A DNA stretch of 5,921 nt from Campylobacter sp. (GTDB lineage Bacteria; Campylobacterota; Campylobacteria; Campylobacterales; Campylobacteraceae). Below, piece by piece: positions 5,920-5,921 of this stretch (the first letter of the stretch is position 1; every line of letters begins with the position of its first letter). The notes under the pieces were generated by a model, which did no database searches, was not told the origin of the DNA, and saw only the letters and a program-made list of their open reading frames with translations. The translations under genes and the position numbers were made by a program. The stretch lies in the NCBI GenBank assembly GCA_021203945.1, contig JAJQAF010000162.1:1-5921 (forward strand), given 5' to 3'.

Positions 5920-5921
5920 CC

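Larger units (their letters stand above)
5820..5921. other. AT-rich divergent promoter region with repeated A-tracts
   Basis: These 102 bases carry no gene. They hold A-runs of six at 5834-5839, 5861-5866 and 5885-5890. The 11-base word TATAAAAAATT occurs twice, at 5831-5841 and 5882-5892, and 5883-5897 is a near-palindrome (ATAAAAAATTTTTAT). A -10 element faces each way. A-tracts spaced by about 24-27 bases may bend the DNA, but such runs are also ordinary in Campylobacter intergenic sequence. Confidence 0.6.

Overview
The window looks like chromosomal DNA from an epsilonproteobacterium, most likely a Campylobacter with moderate GC (the concisus/curvus/rectus/showae side of the genus rather than AT-rich C. 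jejuni). The basis is the codon style rich in AAATTT/AATTTTA, the Campylobacter-type promoters (TTTGCGCTATAATC with no clear -35 box), very tight gene packing, and a gene order I recall from C. jejuni (membrane protein, hemL, small periplasmic cytochrome, then divergent folD and a lepB-type signal peptidase). The species call is inference; no rRNA or other marker is present.

Layout. Positions 1-1916 hold a minus-strand operon read right to left: a small secreted c-type cytochrome (1545-1916), hemL (265-1548) and the start of an AtpZ/AtpI-type membrane protein cut by the window edge (1-265). Both junctions overlap (ATGA and TAATG), so translational coupling is likely. A gap of 83 bases (1917-1999) separates this operon from a plus-strand operon and carries closely overlapping divergent -10 elements. 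The plus-strand operon is folD (2000-2863), a type I signal peptidase (2874-3734) and an M50 site-2-type protease (3712-4371, overlapping its neighbour). It ends at a hairpin that exactly fills the gap to the next, convergent gene. Positions 4398-5819 hold a minus-strand gene for an exported DUF4139-type protein of unknown function. The last 102 bases are an AT-rich divergent promoter region with a strong -10 on each strand; the plus-strand one serves a gene beyond the window.

How the genes fit together. HemL makes 5-aminolevulinate, the heme precursor, and is coupled to a c-type cytochrome that needs heme. FolD supplies one-carbon folates. The signal peptidase would process the cytochrome and the DUF4139 protein, both of which begin with export signals, and the M50 protease coupled to it may act on membrane-embedded peptides.

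This is mainly housekeeping sequence. I see no mobile element, CRISPR array, RNA gene, phase-variable G-tract or defence system. The least understood items are the DUF4139 protein and the coupling of signal peptidase to the M50 protease.
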